Part shown: positions 1 to 7,348 of the stretch, in pieces
Layout of the letters: every line of letters starts with the position of its first letter
Numbering within the stretch: the first letter of the stretch is position 1
Assembly (NCBI GenBank): GCA_947165805.1
Contig: CAMVBT010000044.1
Coordinates: forward strand, 1 to 11,958
From: an uncultured Clostridia bacterium
Lineage (GTDB): Bacteria; Bacillota; Clostridia; Oscillospirales; Ruminococcaceae
Length of the DNA stretch: 11,958 nucleotides
Direction of reading: 5' to 3'
Made by a program: the position numbers and the translations under genes
Notes under the pieces: model-generated
The model's database searches: none
What the model saw: the letters and a program-made list of their open reading frames with translations, nothing else
What the model was told of the DNA's origin: nothing

Positions 1-85
1 TTTTTAAAAGGGGCGGCGGGGTCCGGGGCAGAGCCCCGGGCTCAAGCGAAGCGACTTCTTGAGCGAAGCGACTACTGCGACCGCG
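1..85. repeat. Partial third copy of the composite 3'-end repeat (cut by window edge)
   Basis: This lies directly after the last ATPase gene. It begins with TTTTTAAAAGGG, also found at 10942-10953 after gdhA. It ends with two copies of the tag AGCGAAGCGACT (45-56 and 62-73), which resembles CTCGAGCGGAGCGACC after gdhA and CTCGAGCGCAAGCGACC after dpaB. CTCAAG (41-46) and CTTGAG (58-63) form a short inverted repeat around the first tag. The rest of the copy, including any terminator, lies outside the window. Membership rests on these short shared blocks and the same position relative to the gene. Confidence 0.6.
23..39. other. GC-rich hairpin downstream of subunit D gene
   Basis: CCGGGGC (23-29) and GCCCCGG (33-39) form a perfect 7-bp stem with a 3-nt AGA loop. 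It sits about 46 nt past the stop of the subunit D gene. On the minus strand no T-run follows (the next bases are ACCCCGCCGCC), so it is not a convincing intrinsic terminator. It could slow polymerase or protect the 3' end of the ATPase mRNA. The real operon terminator is probably beyond the left edge. Confidence 0.45.
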
Positions 86-694
86 CTAAGCTTTGGCGGC
101 TTTGATTATTTTCTGGCGTGAGAACTCTTCGCGCTCTTTTTCCTCGAGGGCTTCGGAGATGTACTTCACCTGATCGCGGTAGGTGGGGATAAGGATATTT
201 TTGAGGGCGTTGGCGCGCTTCTGTGATTTGCGTATCGCAACGCACAGGCGATAGACGCTGTTCTCGATCTCCGCGAGCAGGAGACCTGTCTGCTTTGCCC
301 TGAGAAAGCAGACATACGCCTTATCATAATTGGAATCCGTCGCCGCGAGGCTGTAACAGAGCCTCGGCTCGAAGTCGCCGCCGGAGATGTTCGGCAGCTC
401 TATCCCCATTACACTTCTGTAAGAAATATCAACAGTGGCATCTATGGGCATAGCCTTGCACTTCTCGGACAGCACGCCGTCAATGACATTGGCGTTCTGC
501 AAAGCCGTGTAGGCCTCGGCGTATATCTTTTCGAGGCTGCCGCTGAGCTCCTTTGCTTTATCTGTGAGCATGACCATTTCGCGGATAAGGATATTGCGCT
601 TTCTGTCCATGAGCTCATAGCCGAGCTGTGCCTGTTTCAGCGAGTGCTTCGCGTTTATCAGATTTCCCTTTGTGGCAAAGACCTGCTGTGCCAT
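86..694 (-). CDS. ntpD: V/A-type ATPase subunit D (central rotor shaft)
   Basis: The predicted protein is 202 aa, a normal length for V/A-ATPase subunit D. This subunit is the long antiparallel coiled coil that runs up the centre of the A3B3 head and, with subunit F, transmits rotation between the head and the membrane ring. The N-terminal helix contains FATKGNLINAKHSLKQAQLG followed by LMDRKRNILIREM, which fits the family pattern of a Leu/Lys/Arg-rich helix ending in a K-R-x-x-L-x-R-E motif. The C-terminal part is again a charged helix rich in K, R and E (about residues 150-202). The start ATG (692-694) follows AAGGGGG at good spacing, and the stop is TAG. It is the last gene of the ATPase operon, 22 nt after subunit B, and is followed by repeat DNA. 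Identity is inferred from sequence pattern, length and its place directly after A and B. Confidence 0.93.
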   Translation of the reverse strand: MAQQVFATKGNLINAKHSLKQAQLGYELMDRKRNILIREMVMLTDKAKELSGSLEKIYAEAYTALQNANVIDGVLSEKCKAMPIDATVDISYRSVMGIELPNISGGDFEPRLCYSLAATDSNYDKAYVCFLRAKQTGLLLAEIENSVYRLCVAIRKSQKRANALKNILIPTYRDQVKYISEALEEKEREEFSRQKIIKAAKA

Positions 695-716
695 GAGCTT
701 ACCCCCTTCCGGTCAA

Positions 717-2102
717 TTACTCCGCGTTTTCGCGGTAGTGCTCCTCGATGAGCTTCGCGTTCATTCTGTCAAGCTCGGTCTTCGGGAGCAGCGAAAGCAG
801 ATCCCACGCGAGCTCAAGTGTCTCGTCCATGCTGCGGTTCTCGTCAAAGCCCTGATTCAGGAATCTCTGCTCGAACTCGCGGCCATAGACCATGTAGCGC
901 TTGTCGGTCTCGGAAAGCTCGTCTTCGCCTATTACCGAGGCGAGCGAACGCGCGTCCTGCACCTTCGCGTAAGCCGCGAAGAGCTGGTTCGCGACATCGC
1001 TGTGGTCGGCGCGGGTGTAGCCCTCGCCGATGCCGTCCTTCATCAGTCTCGACAGCGACAGCAGCACCGAAAGTCCGGGATAAATGCCTTCGGAATCGAG
1101 GGTGCGGTCAAAAACGATCTGCCCCTCGGTGATGTAGGCGGTAAGGTCGGGTATCGGGTGTGTGATGTCGTCGTTGGGCATCGTAAGTATCGGTATCTGC
1201 GTCACCGAGCCCGTGGAGCCCTCTATAACGCCGGCTCTCTCGTACATAGACGCGAGGTCGGAGTACAGATAGCCCGGGTAGCCCTTACGTCCGGGTATCT
1301 CGCCCTTTGAGGACGAGAATTCGCGCAGAGCCTCGGCGTAGGATGTTATATCGGTCATGATGACGAGTATGTGCATATTCTTCTCGAACGCCAGATATTC
1401 GGCTGTCGTCAGCGCGCATTTCGGCGTGAGTATGCGCTCGATTATCGGGTCATTGGACAGGTTCAGGAACATTACGACTCTGCCGCTTGCTCCCGCGTGC
1501 TCGAACTCACGTCGGAAGTAGTCCGCCACGTCGTTCTGAACGCCCATTGCCGCGAATACCACGGCAAAATCCTTGCCGCTGTCCTCGGCTATGCGCGCCT
1601 GCTTTACTATCTGCACCGCGAGCTTGTTATGAGAAAGTCCCGAGCCCGAGAATATGGGCAGCTTCTGCCCGCGGATAAGCGTCATAAGGCAGTCTATCGA
1701 GCTGATGCCGGTATGTATGTAGTTGCGGGGATATGAGCGCGCCACGGGATTGAGAGCGCGGCCGTTTATGTCGCCGTACTTCTCCGCGAACACGTCGCCG
1801 AGCCCGTCGGCGGGCTTTCCCGCGCCGTTGAACACGCGCCCGAGCATCTCCGGGCTGAGCGGTATCTCCAGAGGCTTGCCCTTGAACACGGTGCGGGTGT
1901 TGTCCAGCGACAGTCCCGATGTTCCCTCGAACACCTGAAGTATGACCTTGTCGCCCTCCATCTGCACGACGCGTCCGAGGCGCTTGGTGCCGTCCGCAAG
2001 GCGCAGCTCCGCGATCTCCTCGTATGCGACGCCCTTTACGCCCTCAAGGCATACCAGAGGGCCGTTTACTTCGGCAAGACCCGAATATTGTATATTCAGC
2101 AT
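717..2102 (-). CDS. ntpB: V/A-type ATPase subunit B (non-catalytic nucleotide-binding subunit)
   Basis: The predicted protein is 461 aa, typical for subunit B, which alternates with subunit A in the A3B3 hexamer. The N-terminal beta-barrel domain covers about residues 1-75. The usual P-loop is replaced by [10 protein letters not shown] (151-160), the degenerate loop that marks B rather than A. A Walker-B-like HILVIMTD lies at 244-251, followed by [20 protein letters not shown] and the [11 protein letters not shown] motif (281-291). SLSRL (about 349-353) carries the arginine that in this family reaches into the catalytic site of the neighbouring A subunit. The start ATG has AGGGAGC at 2113-2119 as its ribosome binding site. 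There are 18 nt to the A stop and 22 nt to the D start, so co-translation from one mRNA is expected. The sequence is intact. Confidence 0.97.
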   Translation of the reverse strand: MLNIQYSGLAEVNGPLVCLEGVKGVAYEEIAELRLADGTKRLGRVVQMEGDKVILQVFEGTSGLSLDNTRTVFKGKPLEIPLSPEMLGRVFNGAGKPADGLGDVFAEKYGDINGRALNPVARSYPRNYIHTGISSIDCLMTLIRGQKLPIFSGSGLSHNKLAVQIVKQARIAEDSGKDFAVVFAAMGVQNDVADYFRREFEHAGASGRVVMFLNLSNDPIIERILTPKCALTTAEYLAFEKNMHILVIMTDITSYAEALREFSSSKGEIPGRKGYPGYLYSDLASMYERAGVIEGSTGSVTQIPILTMPNDDITHPIPDLTAYITEGQIVFDRTLDSEGIYPGLSVLLSLSRLMKDGIGEGYTRADHSDVANQLFAAYAKVQDARSLASVIGEDELSETDKRYMVYGREFEQRFLNQGFDENRSMDETLELAWDLLSLLPKTELDRMNAKLIEEHYRENAE

Positions 2103-2120
2103 ATCTGTAACTGCTCCCTA

Positions 2121-3869
2121 TTATTTAAGTCCGTCGAGAGTTTTGTCGATCTCGCGGCTGTATTCCCTGAACATCTCCGGCTTGTCGTTCGGTATGTCGT
2201 ATTTCATCTTTATCAGCTTGTCGAAGAGCCCCGTTCCGAGTATGCTGCGGACGCTGACTCCGCGCGCGAGAGCGTCCCCGGCGCGGTCATAGAGCCGCAG
2301 TATAACGCGCATCATCAACAGCTGCTTGCTCATCGGGACATAGGTGTCGTCCTTGTGGAAGGCGTTCTGCTGGAGGAAGCCCACGCGTATCACCTTCGCG
2401 GTCTCGAGCACCAGCTTCTGGTCGTCGGGGAGAACGTCCGAGCCTATCAGCTTGACGATCTCCATGAGCTTGTTCTCTTCGAGCAGTATGTTGCTTATGC
2501 GCTGACGCACGCGCAGGAAATCCTCGCCCACGTTTTTTTCGTAGTATTCCTCGAAATCGGGGATATACTCCGAGTAGCTGGTCAGCCAGTTTATCGCGGG
2601 ATAGTGTCTCGCGTAGGCAAGGGGCTTGTCGAGCGCGATGAAGCATCGCACGAAACGCTTGGTGTTCTGAGTTACCGGCTCGGAGAAGTCCGAGCCCGCC
2701 GGAGATACCGCGCCGATTATCGTGACGCTGCCGCGCTTGCCCGAGAGCACGTTGCAGTTGCCCGCGCGCTCATAGAATTCCGCGAGGCGCGACGGCAGGT
2801 AGGCAGGGTAGCCCTCTTCCGCGGGCATTTCCTCCAGACGTCCGGATATCTCACGCAGAGCCTCAGCCCAGCGGGAGGTCGAGTCCGCCATTATCGCTAT
2901 ATCGTAGCCCATGTCGCGGTAGTATTCCGCTATGGTTATTCCCGTGTATATCGAAGCCTCACGCGCCGCAACGGGCATATTTGACGTGTTCGCTATCAGC
3001 ACTGTGCGGTCAGTGAGGTGCTTGCCGCTCTTCGGGTCGATGAGCTCGCCGAATTCCTCGAGCACCTGCGTCATCTCATTTCCGCGCTCGCCGCAGCCAA
3101 TGTAGACGATGATGTCCGCGTCGCACCACTTGGCTATCTGGTGCTGAGTCATGGTCTTGCCCGTGCCGAAGCCTCCCGGTATAGCGGCTGTGCCGCCCTT
3201 TGCGACAGGCACTATCGAGTCGAGCACGCGCTGACCGGTTATCAGCGGGGTATTTATCGGTATGCGTCTCGCCACCGGGCGCGGAGTACGGATAGGCCAG
3301 CGCTGACACAGCGTCAGCGTGAGCTCCTCGCCGTTCACATCGACTTTGAGTATGGTATCGCTGACCTTATACTTTCCGTTCGGAGCGGCGTAGGTGACTG
3401 TGCATTTCCCGAAGTCCGGCGGCACCATAACGCGGTTGGTTATCAGCGCGGTCTCGGGGCATTCGGCGTATATCTGTCCCGGCGAGAGCTCGTCGCCGGC
3501 TTTTGCGAGCACGGTCACGTCGAACTCACGGGAGGGGTCTATCGTCGGGATATCGCTGCCCTCGGTAACGTAGACGCCGTCGGTCTTCTTCATATCGCGC
3601 AGGGGTCTTGCGATACCGTCGAAGATATTGGCGATTATACCGGGGCCTAAAGTCACGCTCATGGGCGAGCCGGTACCGTGAACGACCTCGCCGATACGCA
3701 GTCCGGCGGTGTTCTCGTAGACCTGTATCGTGGTCATATCGGCATTTACGCCTATGACCTCGCCGATGAGGCGCTTATGACCGACATAGACCATTTCGCG
3801 CATGGCGAAATCCTTGGTATTCTTTATTTTTATAACGGGTCCGTTGATCGCGTAGATCTTGTTTGTCAT
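2121..3869 (-). CDS. ntpA: V/A-type ATPase subunit A (catalytic subunit)
   Basis: The predicted protein is 582 aa, the usual length for catalytic subunit A, which is longer than F-type beta because of a non-homologous insert (roughly residues 110-185 here). It binds and hydrolyses or synthesises ATP in the cytoplasmic head. Walker A is GGFGTGKT (232-239, Lys238). GCGERGNEM (258-266) supplies the catalytic glutamate Glu261. IAIMADSTSRWAEALRE (325-340) is the Walker B segment with the family's DSTSRWAEA signature, and EEGYPAYLPSRLAEFYERAG follows. Many family members have GPFG at Walker A, so GGFG is a small variation that leaves the Lys and Thr intact. The start ATG follows GAGGAAACAAG. A 54-nt gap separates it from subunit E. 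The predicted coupling ion (H+ or Na+) cannot be read from this subunit. Confidence 0.98.
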   Translation of the reverse strand: MTNKIYAINGPVIKIKNTKDFAMREMVYVGHKRLIGEVIGVNADMTTIQVYENTAGLRIGEVVHGTGSPMSVTLGPGIIANIFDGIARPLRDMKKTDGVYVTEGSDIPTIDPSREFDVTVLAKAGDELSPGQIYAECPETALITNRVMVPPDFGKCTVTYAAPNGKYKVSDTILKVDVNGEELTLTLCQRWPIRTPRPVARRIPINTPLITGQRVLDSIVPVAKGGTAAIPGGFGTGKTMTQHQIAKWCDADIIVYIGCGERGNEMTQVLEEFGELIDPKSGKHLTDRTVLIANTSNMPVAAREASIYTGITIAEYYRDMGYDIAIMADSTSRWAEALREISGRLEEMPAEEGYPAYLPSRLAEFYERAGNCNVLSGKRGSVTIIGAVSPAGSDFSEPVTQNTKRFVRCFIALDKPLAYARHYPAINWLTSYSEYIPDFEEYYEKNVGEDFLRVRQRISNILLEENKLMEIVKLIGSDVLPDDQKLVLETAKVIRVGFLQQNAFHKDDTYVPMSKQLLMMRVILRLYDRAGDALARGVSVRSILGTGLFDKLIKMKYDIPNDKPEMFREYSREIDKTLDGLK

Positions 3870-3923
3870 CTTGTTTCCTCGTTATTTATCGTTTTTTTGC
3901 GGCAGAGCGGAGGAACACGTCCT

Positions 3924-4505
3924 CTACAGCTGCATCTCGGAGCGCGACGAAAAGGCCTCACGCTCGGCATCGAAGGCGGAATCAAGGGTGAAGTCGATAA
4001 ATATGCCCTTGACGGGGTATTTGAACATAAGCCCGCCGATCAGGATATTCCTGTCGGTCTTTGGCTTGATGCCGTATTTCCGGAGCACATTTTCCGCGAG
4101 CTCGAGATCGGCCTTGCGGCAGTAGACGAACACGGGGTCGGAGAGCGAGCGCTCACGGTTTGCGGCGGCGACGCACTTTTTCAGGTGCTCCTCATACTCC
4201 CCGGATCCGGTGAACTCTGTCAGCTCACGGCGGATATCCTCGAAGAGCTCGTTCACAAGGGCGTTGCGGTGGGTCAGCACTTTTCTGTCGAGGGCATAGC
4301 GGGTCTCCGCTACACGCTTGTGTTCGTCGTTCTCGCAGTGTGAGATCTTCGCGAGCATTGCTGCCTTTGCTTCCCTTATCTCGCGGTCGTCGTTTATCAT
4401 ACCGACGGCCTGCTTCTGTGCTTCTTCGATGATCCTGTCCGCTTCGCCCTTCGCGGCGGTCTCGGTCTGCTGTATGAAGCGTTCAAGTTTTGTGTTGGTT
4501 TCCAT
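3924..4505 (-). CDS. ntpE: V/A-type ATPase subunit E (peripheral stalk)
   Basis: The predicted protein is 193 aa. Subunit E forms a heterodimeric coiled coil with G/H as the peripheral stalk that keeps the A3B3 head from turning with the rotor. The N-terminal half (to about residue 100) is a long helix rich in Glu, Lys, Ala and Arg (KLERFIQQTETAAKGEADRI, then EAQKQ). The C-terminal half is predicted globular with alternating short strands (NILIGGLMFKYP, GIFIDFTLDSAF), as expected for the head-contacting domain. The start ATG is preceded by AAAGGT overlapping the stop of subunit F (gap 12 nt), a modest ribosome binding site that suggests translational coupling. E and G are variable families, so the call leans on architecture, length and position between F and A. 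Confidence 0.9.
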   Translation of the reverse strand: METNTKLERFIQQTETAAKGEADRIIEEAQKQAVGMINDDREIREAKAAMLAKISHCENDEHKRVAETRYALDRKVLTHRNALVNELFEDIRRELTEFTGSGEYEEHLKKCVAAANRERSLSDPVFVYCRKADLELAENVLRKYGIKPKTDRNILIGGLMFKYPVKGIFIDFTLDSAFDAEREAFSSRSEMQL

Positions 4506-4517
4506 AGTATGTACCTT

Positions 4518-4826
4518 TTACAGTTTCATTCCGATAGCTTCACCGACGTAAGCGGCAAGGGTCTCGGAGATATGTGAGCCGCCGTGACGGTCGGGGACGG
4601 CGACTATAAGGGGTCTGCGCAGTGAGAGCTTGCGTTCGGCTATCTCCGTCCGGCAAAGGTCGGAGAGCTTCTTCGTCACGAATATGACCGCAATGTCCTC
4701 ACGGGCGGCGGCGCTGTCAAGAGCCGCTATCACCTCGTCGTGCTCATGCACGACCACGCCCTCGACGCCGGCGAGCCTCATTCCCATCTGCGTATCGGCG
4801 TTGTCGCTTATCAGCCAGCACTTCAT
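4518..4826 (-). CDS. ntpG: V/A-type ATPase subunit F (rotor, NtpG/AtpF type)
   Basis: The predicted protein is 102 aa, standard for subunit F, a small Rossmann-like protein that binds the foot of the D shaft and regulates or stabilises rotation. The N-terminal strand KCWLISDNADTQMGMRLAGV and the segment DIAVIFVTKKLSD match the family's alternating strand-helix fold. The C-terminal motif PLIVAVPDRHGG is the most diagnostic stretch (family pattern P-L-I-x-x-I-P-D-x-x-G). The start ATG has GAGG overlapping the TGA of the K gene only 10 nt upstream, so coupled translation is likely. The name follows the Enterococcus hirae scheme, where this subunit is NtpG; other schemes use F. Confidence 0.92.
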   Translation of the reverse strand: MKCWLISDNADTQMGMRLAGVEGVVVHEHDEVIAALDSAAAREDIAVIFVTKKLSDLCRTEIAERKLSLRRPLIVAVPDRHGGSHISETLAAYVGEAIGMKL

Positions 4827-4836
4827 TCCGCAGTCC

Positions 4837-5268
4837 TCAGCCGTTGAGTATCAGTATCGAGACAAGGATTCCGTAGAGCGCGACGCCTTCGCCCAGCGCC
4901 ACGAAGATCAGAGCCTTCGAGAATGTCTTTTCGTCCTCGCTGAGGGCTCCGATAGCCGCGGAAGCCGCGTTTCCTACCGCGATACCTGTAGCTATCGTCG
5001 CGAAGCAGGTCGGCAGAGCCGCGGCGATGTACTTCATTCCGATGCCGAAGCTGTCACCGGCAGCCTGAGCGGCTTCGGGAGCCTGCGCGGCTGCAAGTAC
5101 GGGCATGAATATCATCATCAGTATCATCGTCCCGAGGAACAGACCTCCGTTGAGAAGAACGGTGCGTTTCTTGTCGACCTTCTTGCCGGCGTGTACTCTG
5201 CGGATAGCTGTGACCAGCGGTATGATTATCATAGCGAGCGCAATAAGCGGTAATAAATAAAGAATCAT
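4837..5268 (-). CDS. ntpK: V/A-type ATPase subunit K (membrane rotor ring proteolipid)
   Basis: The predicted protein is 143 aa and very hydrophobic. It forms the ion-carrying rotor ring turned by flow through subunit I. Four membrane segments can be drawn: about 2-22, 41-61, 78-106 and 117-141. The third and fourth make the recognisable proteolipid hairpin, with a Gly/Ala-rich helix (ATIATGIAVGNAASAAIGAL), the cytoplasmic loop SEDEKTF and ALGEGVALYGILV, where Glu127 is the expected ion-binding carboxylate. The first hairpin does not resemble a c-subunit repeat: it has a basic loop (RRVHAGKKVDKKR) and no membrane carboxylate, and ends in an Ala-rich linker (VLAAAQAPEAAQAAG). The length is thus between single-hairpin (about 80 aa) and double-hairpin (about 156 aa) types. 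The start ATG has AAGGAG. Ion specificity cannot be decided from sight. Confidence 0.93.
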   Translation of the reverse strand: MILYLLPLIALAMIIIPLVTAIRRVHAGKKVDKKRTVLLNGGLFLGTMILMMIFMPVLAAAQAPEAAQAAGDSFGIGMKYIAAALPTCFATIATGIAVGNAASAAIGALSEDEKTFSKALIFVALGEGVALYGILVSILILNG

Positions 5269-5288
5269 TGTTTTATTCTCCTTGATCG

Positions 5289-7328
5289 TTATACTTGTAC
5301 TTTGGTGTTTGTGGATACGGATTTGAACGGTATGCCTCCGCCCTTGAAGAAGCGGCTGAACAGCTCATAGAACTCCAGTCGGAGCACCTGTATGCCGACG
5401 ATGAAGCCCTCAAAGCCGGTAACGAATATGTTGCCGAAGATGAGCACCACTACGCTGCCCGCGCCGTCAAACATATCGGCTATGATGCTGAATACCAGCA
5501 TTAGTCCGGCGTGGCTGAGCACGAAGCCGCCGATACGCAGGTAAGACATGGTGTTCGACAGGTAGGTGAGGCATATCTCGAAGAGGTCTATGAAGCCTTC
5601 GATGATGAACATACCGACGGATTTCTTCTCTCCGGTACCGCCGCCCTCCTGCATCTTCGCGAGCTTGGCTTTTAGTCCGGTGTCTATGTTACCGGCGTTC
5701 TTAGCGCCTTTGACGGGTTTCATTCCTCTGTTCTCCATAGCGTGGAGCAGCGGCTCCTTGAAGAATATCAGCGCCAGAGGCAGCACTATCAGGCAGATGA
5801 TATACACGGGAGTCATTATCTGTATGCCCAGCGCTATGCTGCATCCGAGACCGGCAATAAGCGAAGCGTAGAACACAAATCCGCAGATGCCGCTGGCTCC
5901 GAAGATGCCCGCGTCAAGATCCCCCATCCGCAGGCTCACGACTATGTTGACTATCATCGTGGCAAGTATCAGGCAGATGCCGACGATCAGCGCCAGTATG
6001 AGGAACATATTCGACGCCTTGAATACGTCGTGGGGAGGTTCGGTGTAGCCGAAAAGCTCATATATCTGCGGGAACCGGAAGAACGGTTCGATTATATCCT
6101 CATTCCCGAATACCGAACCGTACAGGATACCGAACAGAGCGCTGGATAATCCTATTCTTGCTATGATCGGCGCGAGTCCCGCTTTCGTTACCTTAGTGAG
6201 TATGATGCCGAGTATCATTATGCAGAGCCCCTGACCGAGATCTCCGAACATCATTCCGTAAAGCAGCATATACGTTATCGCCACGAGAGGCGTCGGGTCC
6301 ATTCCGTTCGCCGCGGGCAGTCCGTACATCTTCACGAACATCTCGAAGGGTCTGAACAGCCAGTTGTTCTTCAGCCTTACCGGAGCCTTGTCGTCCGATG
6401 TCACGTCACGGATATTCACGGTGACATCTCCGACAGAATTTATCATCTCCGTGAAGTGCTTTGCTTCTTTTGACGGTATATAGCCGGAGAAATGGAAGCT
6501 GTTGTCGAATACGGTGACGTTGGCACGCAGCTCGTAGCTGCTGTTCAGGGAGATCAGCTTCGCGTAGACCTTTGAGAGCTTCTCGCTCTCGCGGTCGGCT
6601 ATTTCCTTCAGCTTTTCCTCCACCTCGCCCAGCTTCACCAGATCATCGTCCATATCGGAGAGCAGTTTTCTCGCTGCTTCCTCGGTGCTTCCCTTCAGGT
6701 AATCCGGGAGTACCGAGCGCTCAAAGCCGAGGCTTCCGAACAGGAAGTCGATATTGTTGACCTCCGCCGATGTCGTTATGTACAGGCACCATGTATAATT
6801 CTCCTTCTTCTCGAACGGGTAGAAGAAGAACGTCTTTTCGCTGTAGAAATCGAGCTTTCGTATGCTTCCGTTCGGTATCCGTCCGAAGCGCGGCTTGAGA
6901 TACTTACAGGCGAGCAGCTCCGCGAAGTCCGCGTCGAAGCCCGAGAAGCCCAGCAGGTTGTGATATATGGCGCCCTTTGAGCGTATCTCGCTGTTTATGC
7001 GCATCTGCTCCTCATAGAGCCCGGCCTGCTGTTTGTCCAGCTCATCGAGATACTTCTTGAAGTCCGCGCCGACGTTATATTCTATATCATCGAAGGGCGC
7101 GTCCTCGTCGAGCTTTACGCCGAGGTTATCCGCAATGGCTCTCGCGCGCTTTATCATGCGCTCGTACAGTCCCTTGTCCTTGAGATTTTTCGCGGCAAGC
7201 TCGTTGCGCGACGTATCGGGCGGCGGGTTCATGTGGAAGCACCCGCTCTCGCAGCACTTTTTCAGCGTCTTGTTGACCTTTCTGAGGCTGCCTTCTATAT
7301 AGACGAGCGATACTTTTTCTATTGCCAA
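5289..7328 (-). CDS. ntpI: V/A-type ATPase subunit I (membrane stator, a-subunit homologue)
   Basis: I place the start at the TTG at 7326-7328, giving 679 aa. It has GAGGGGG 7 nt upstream and begins (M)AIEKVSLVYIEG, which is how this family starts. An in-frame ATG at 7401-7403 would add 25 residues, but these are encoded by the 7-bp repeats of the inserted element and lack a good ribosome binding site. The N-terminal half (about 1-325) is the cytoplasmic arm with coiled-coil stretches that hold the peripheral stalks. From about 345 on there are some seven to eight membrane segments. NTMSYLRIGGFVLSHAG contains the essential arginine (about Arg598), and QVLRLEFYELFSRFF supplies the second conserved Arg (about 650). 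This subunit forms the ion half-channels against the K ring. The gene ends TAA 20 nt before the K start. Confidence 0.95.
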   Translation of the reverse strand: MAIEKVSLVYIEGSLRKVNKTLKKCCESGCFHMNPPPDTSRNELAAKNLKDKGLYERMIKRARAIADNLGVKLDEDAPFDDIEYNVGADFKKYLDELDKQQAGLYEEQMRINSEIRSKGAIYHNLLGFSGFDADFAELLACKYLKPRFGRIPNGSIRKLDFYSEKTFFFYPFEKKENYTWCLYITTSAEVNNIDFLFGSLGFERSVLPDYLKGSTEEAARKLLSDMDDDLVKLGEVEEKLKEIADRESEKLSKVYAKLISLNSSYELRANVTVFDNSFHFSGYIPSKEAKHFTEMINSVGDVTVNIRDVTSDDKAPVRLKNNWLFRPFEMFVKMYGLPAANGMDPTPLVAITYMLLYGMMFGDLGQGLCIMILGIILTKVTKAGLAPIIARIGLSSALFGILYGSVFGNEDIIEPFFRFPQIYELFGYTEPPHDVFKASNMFLILALIVGICLILATMIVNIVVSLRMGDLDAGIFGASGICGFVFYASLIAGLGCSIALGIQIMTPVYIICLIVLPLALIFFKEPLLHAMENRGMKPVKGAKNAGNIDTGLKAKLAKMQEGGGTGEKKSVGMFIIEGFIDLFEICLTYLSNTMSYLRIGGFVLSHAGLMLVFSIIADMFDGAGSVVVLIFGNIFVTGFEGFIVGIQVLRLEFYELFSRFFKGGGIPFKSVSTNTKVQV

Positions 7329-7335
7329 ATTTCTG

Positions 7336-7342
7336 CCCCCTC
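7336..7342 (-). promoter_or_regulatory. Ribosome binding site deciding the TTG start of ntpI
   Basis: On the minus strand GAGGGGG is followed by 7 nt and then TTG (7326-7328). No comparable purine-rich site lies before the upstream in-frame ATG at 7401-7403, which sits inside a hairpin of the inserted element. This supports a non-ATG start and keeps repeat-encoded residues out of the protein. Confidence 0.7.
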
Positions 7343-7348
7343 TTTTTT

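Noticed and set aside
2088..2984. Long plus-strand open frame of 298 codons opposite ntpA, and others at 672-1310, 3018-3650 and 3678-4343
   Set aside because: These are antisense shadows of strongly supported ATPase genes; GC-rich codon bias leaves the opposite strand open. Translations resemble no family and lack ribosome binding sites.
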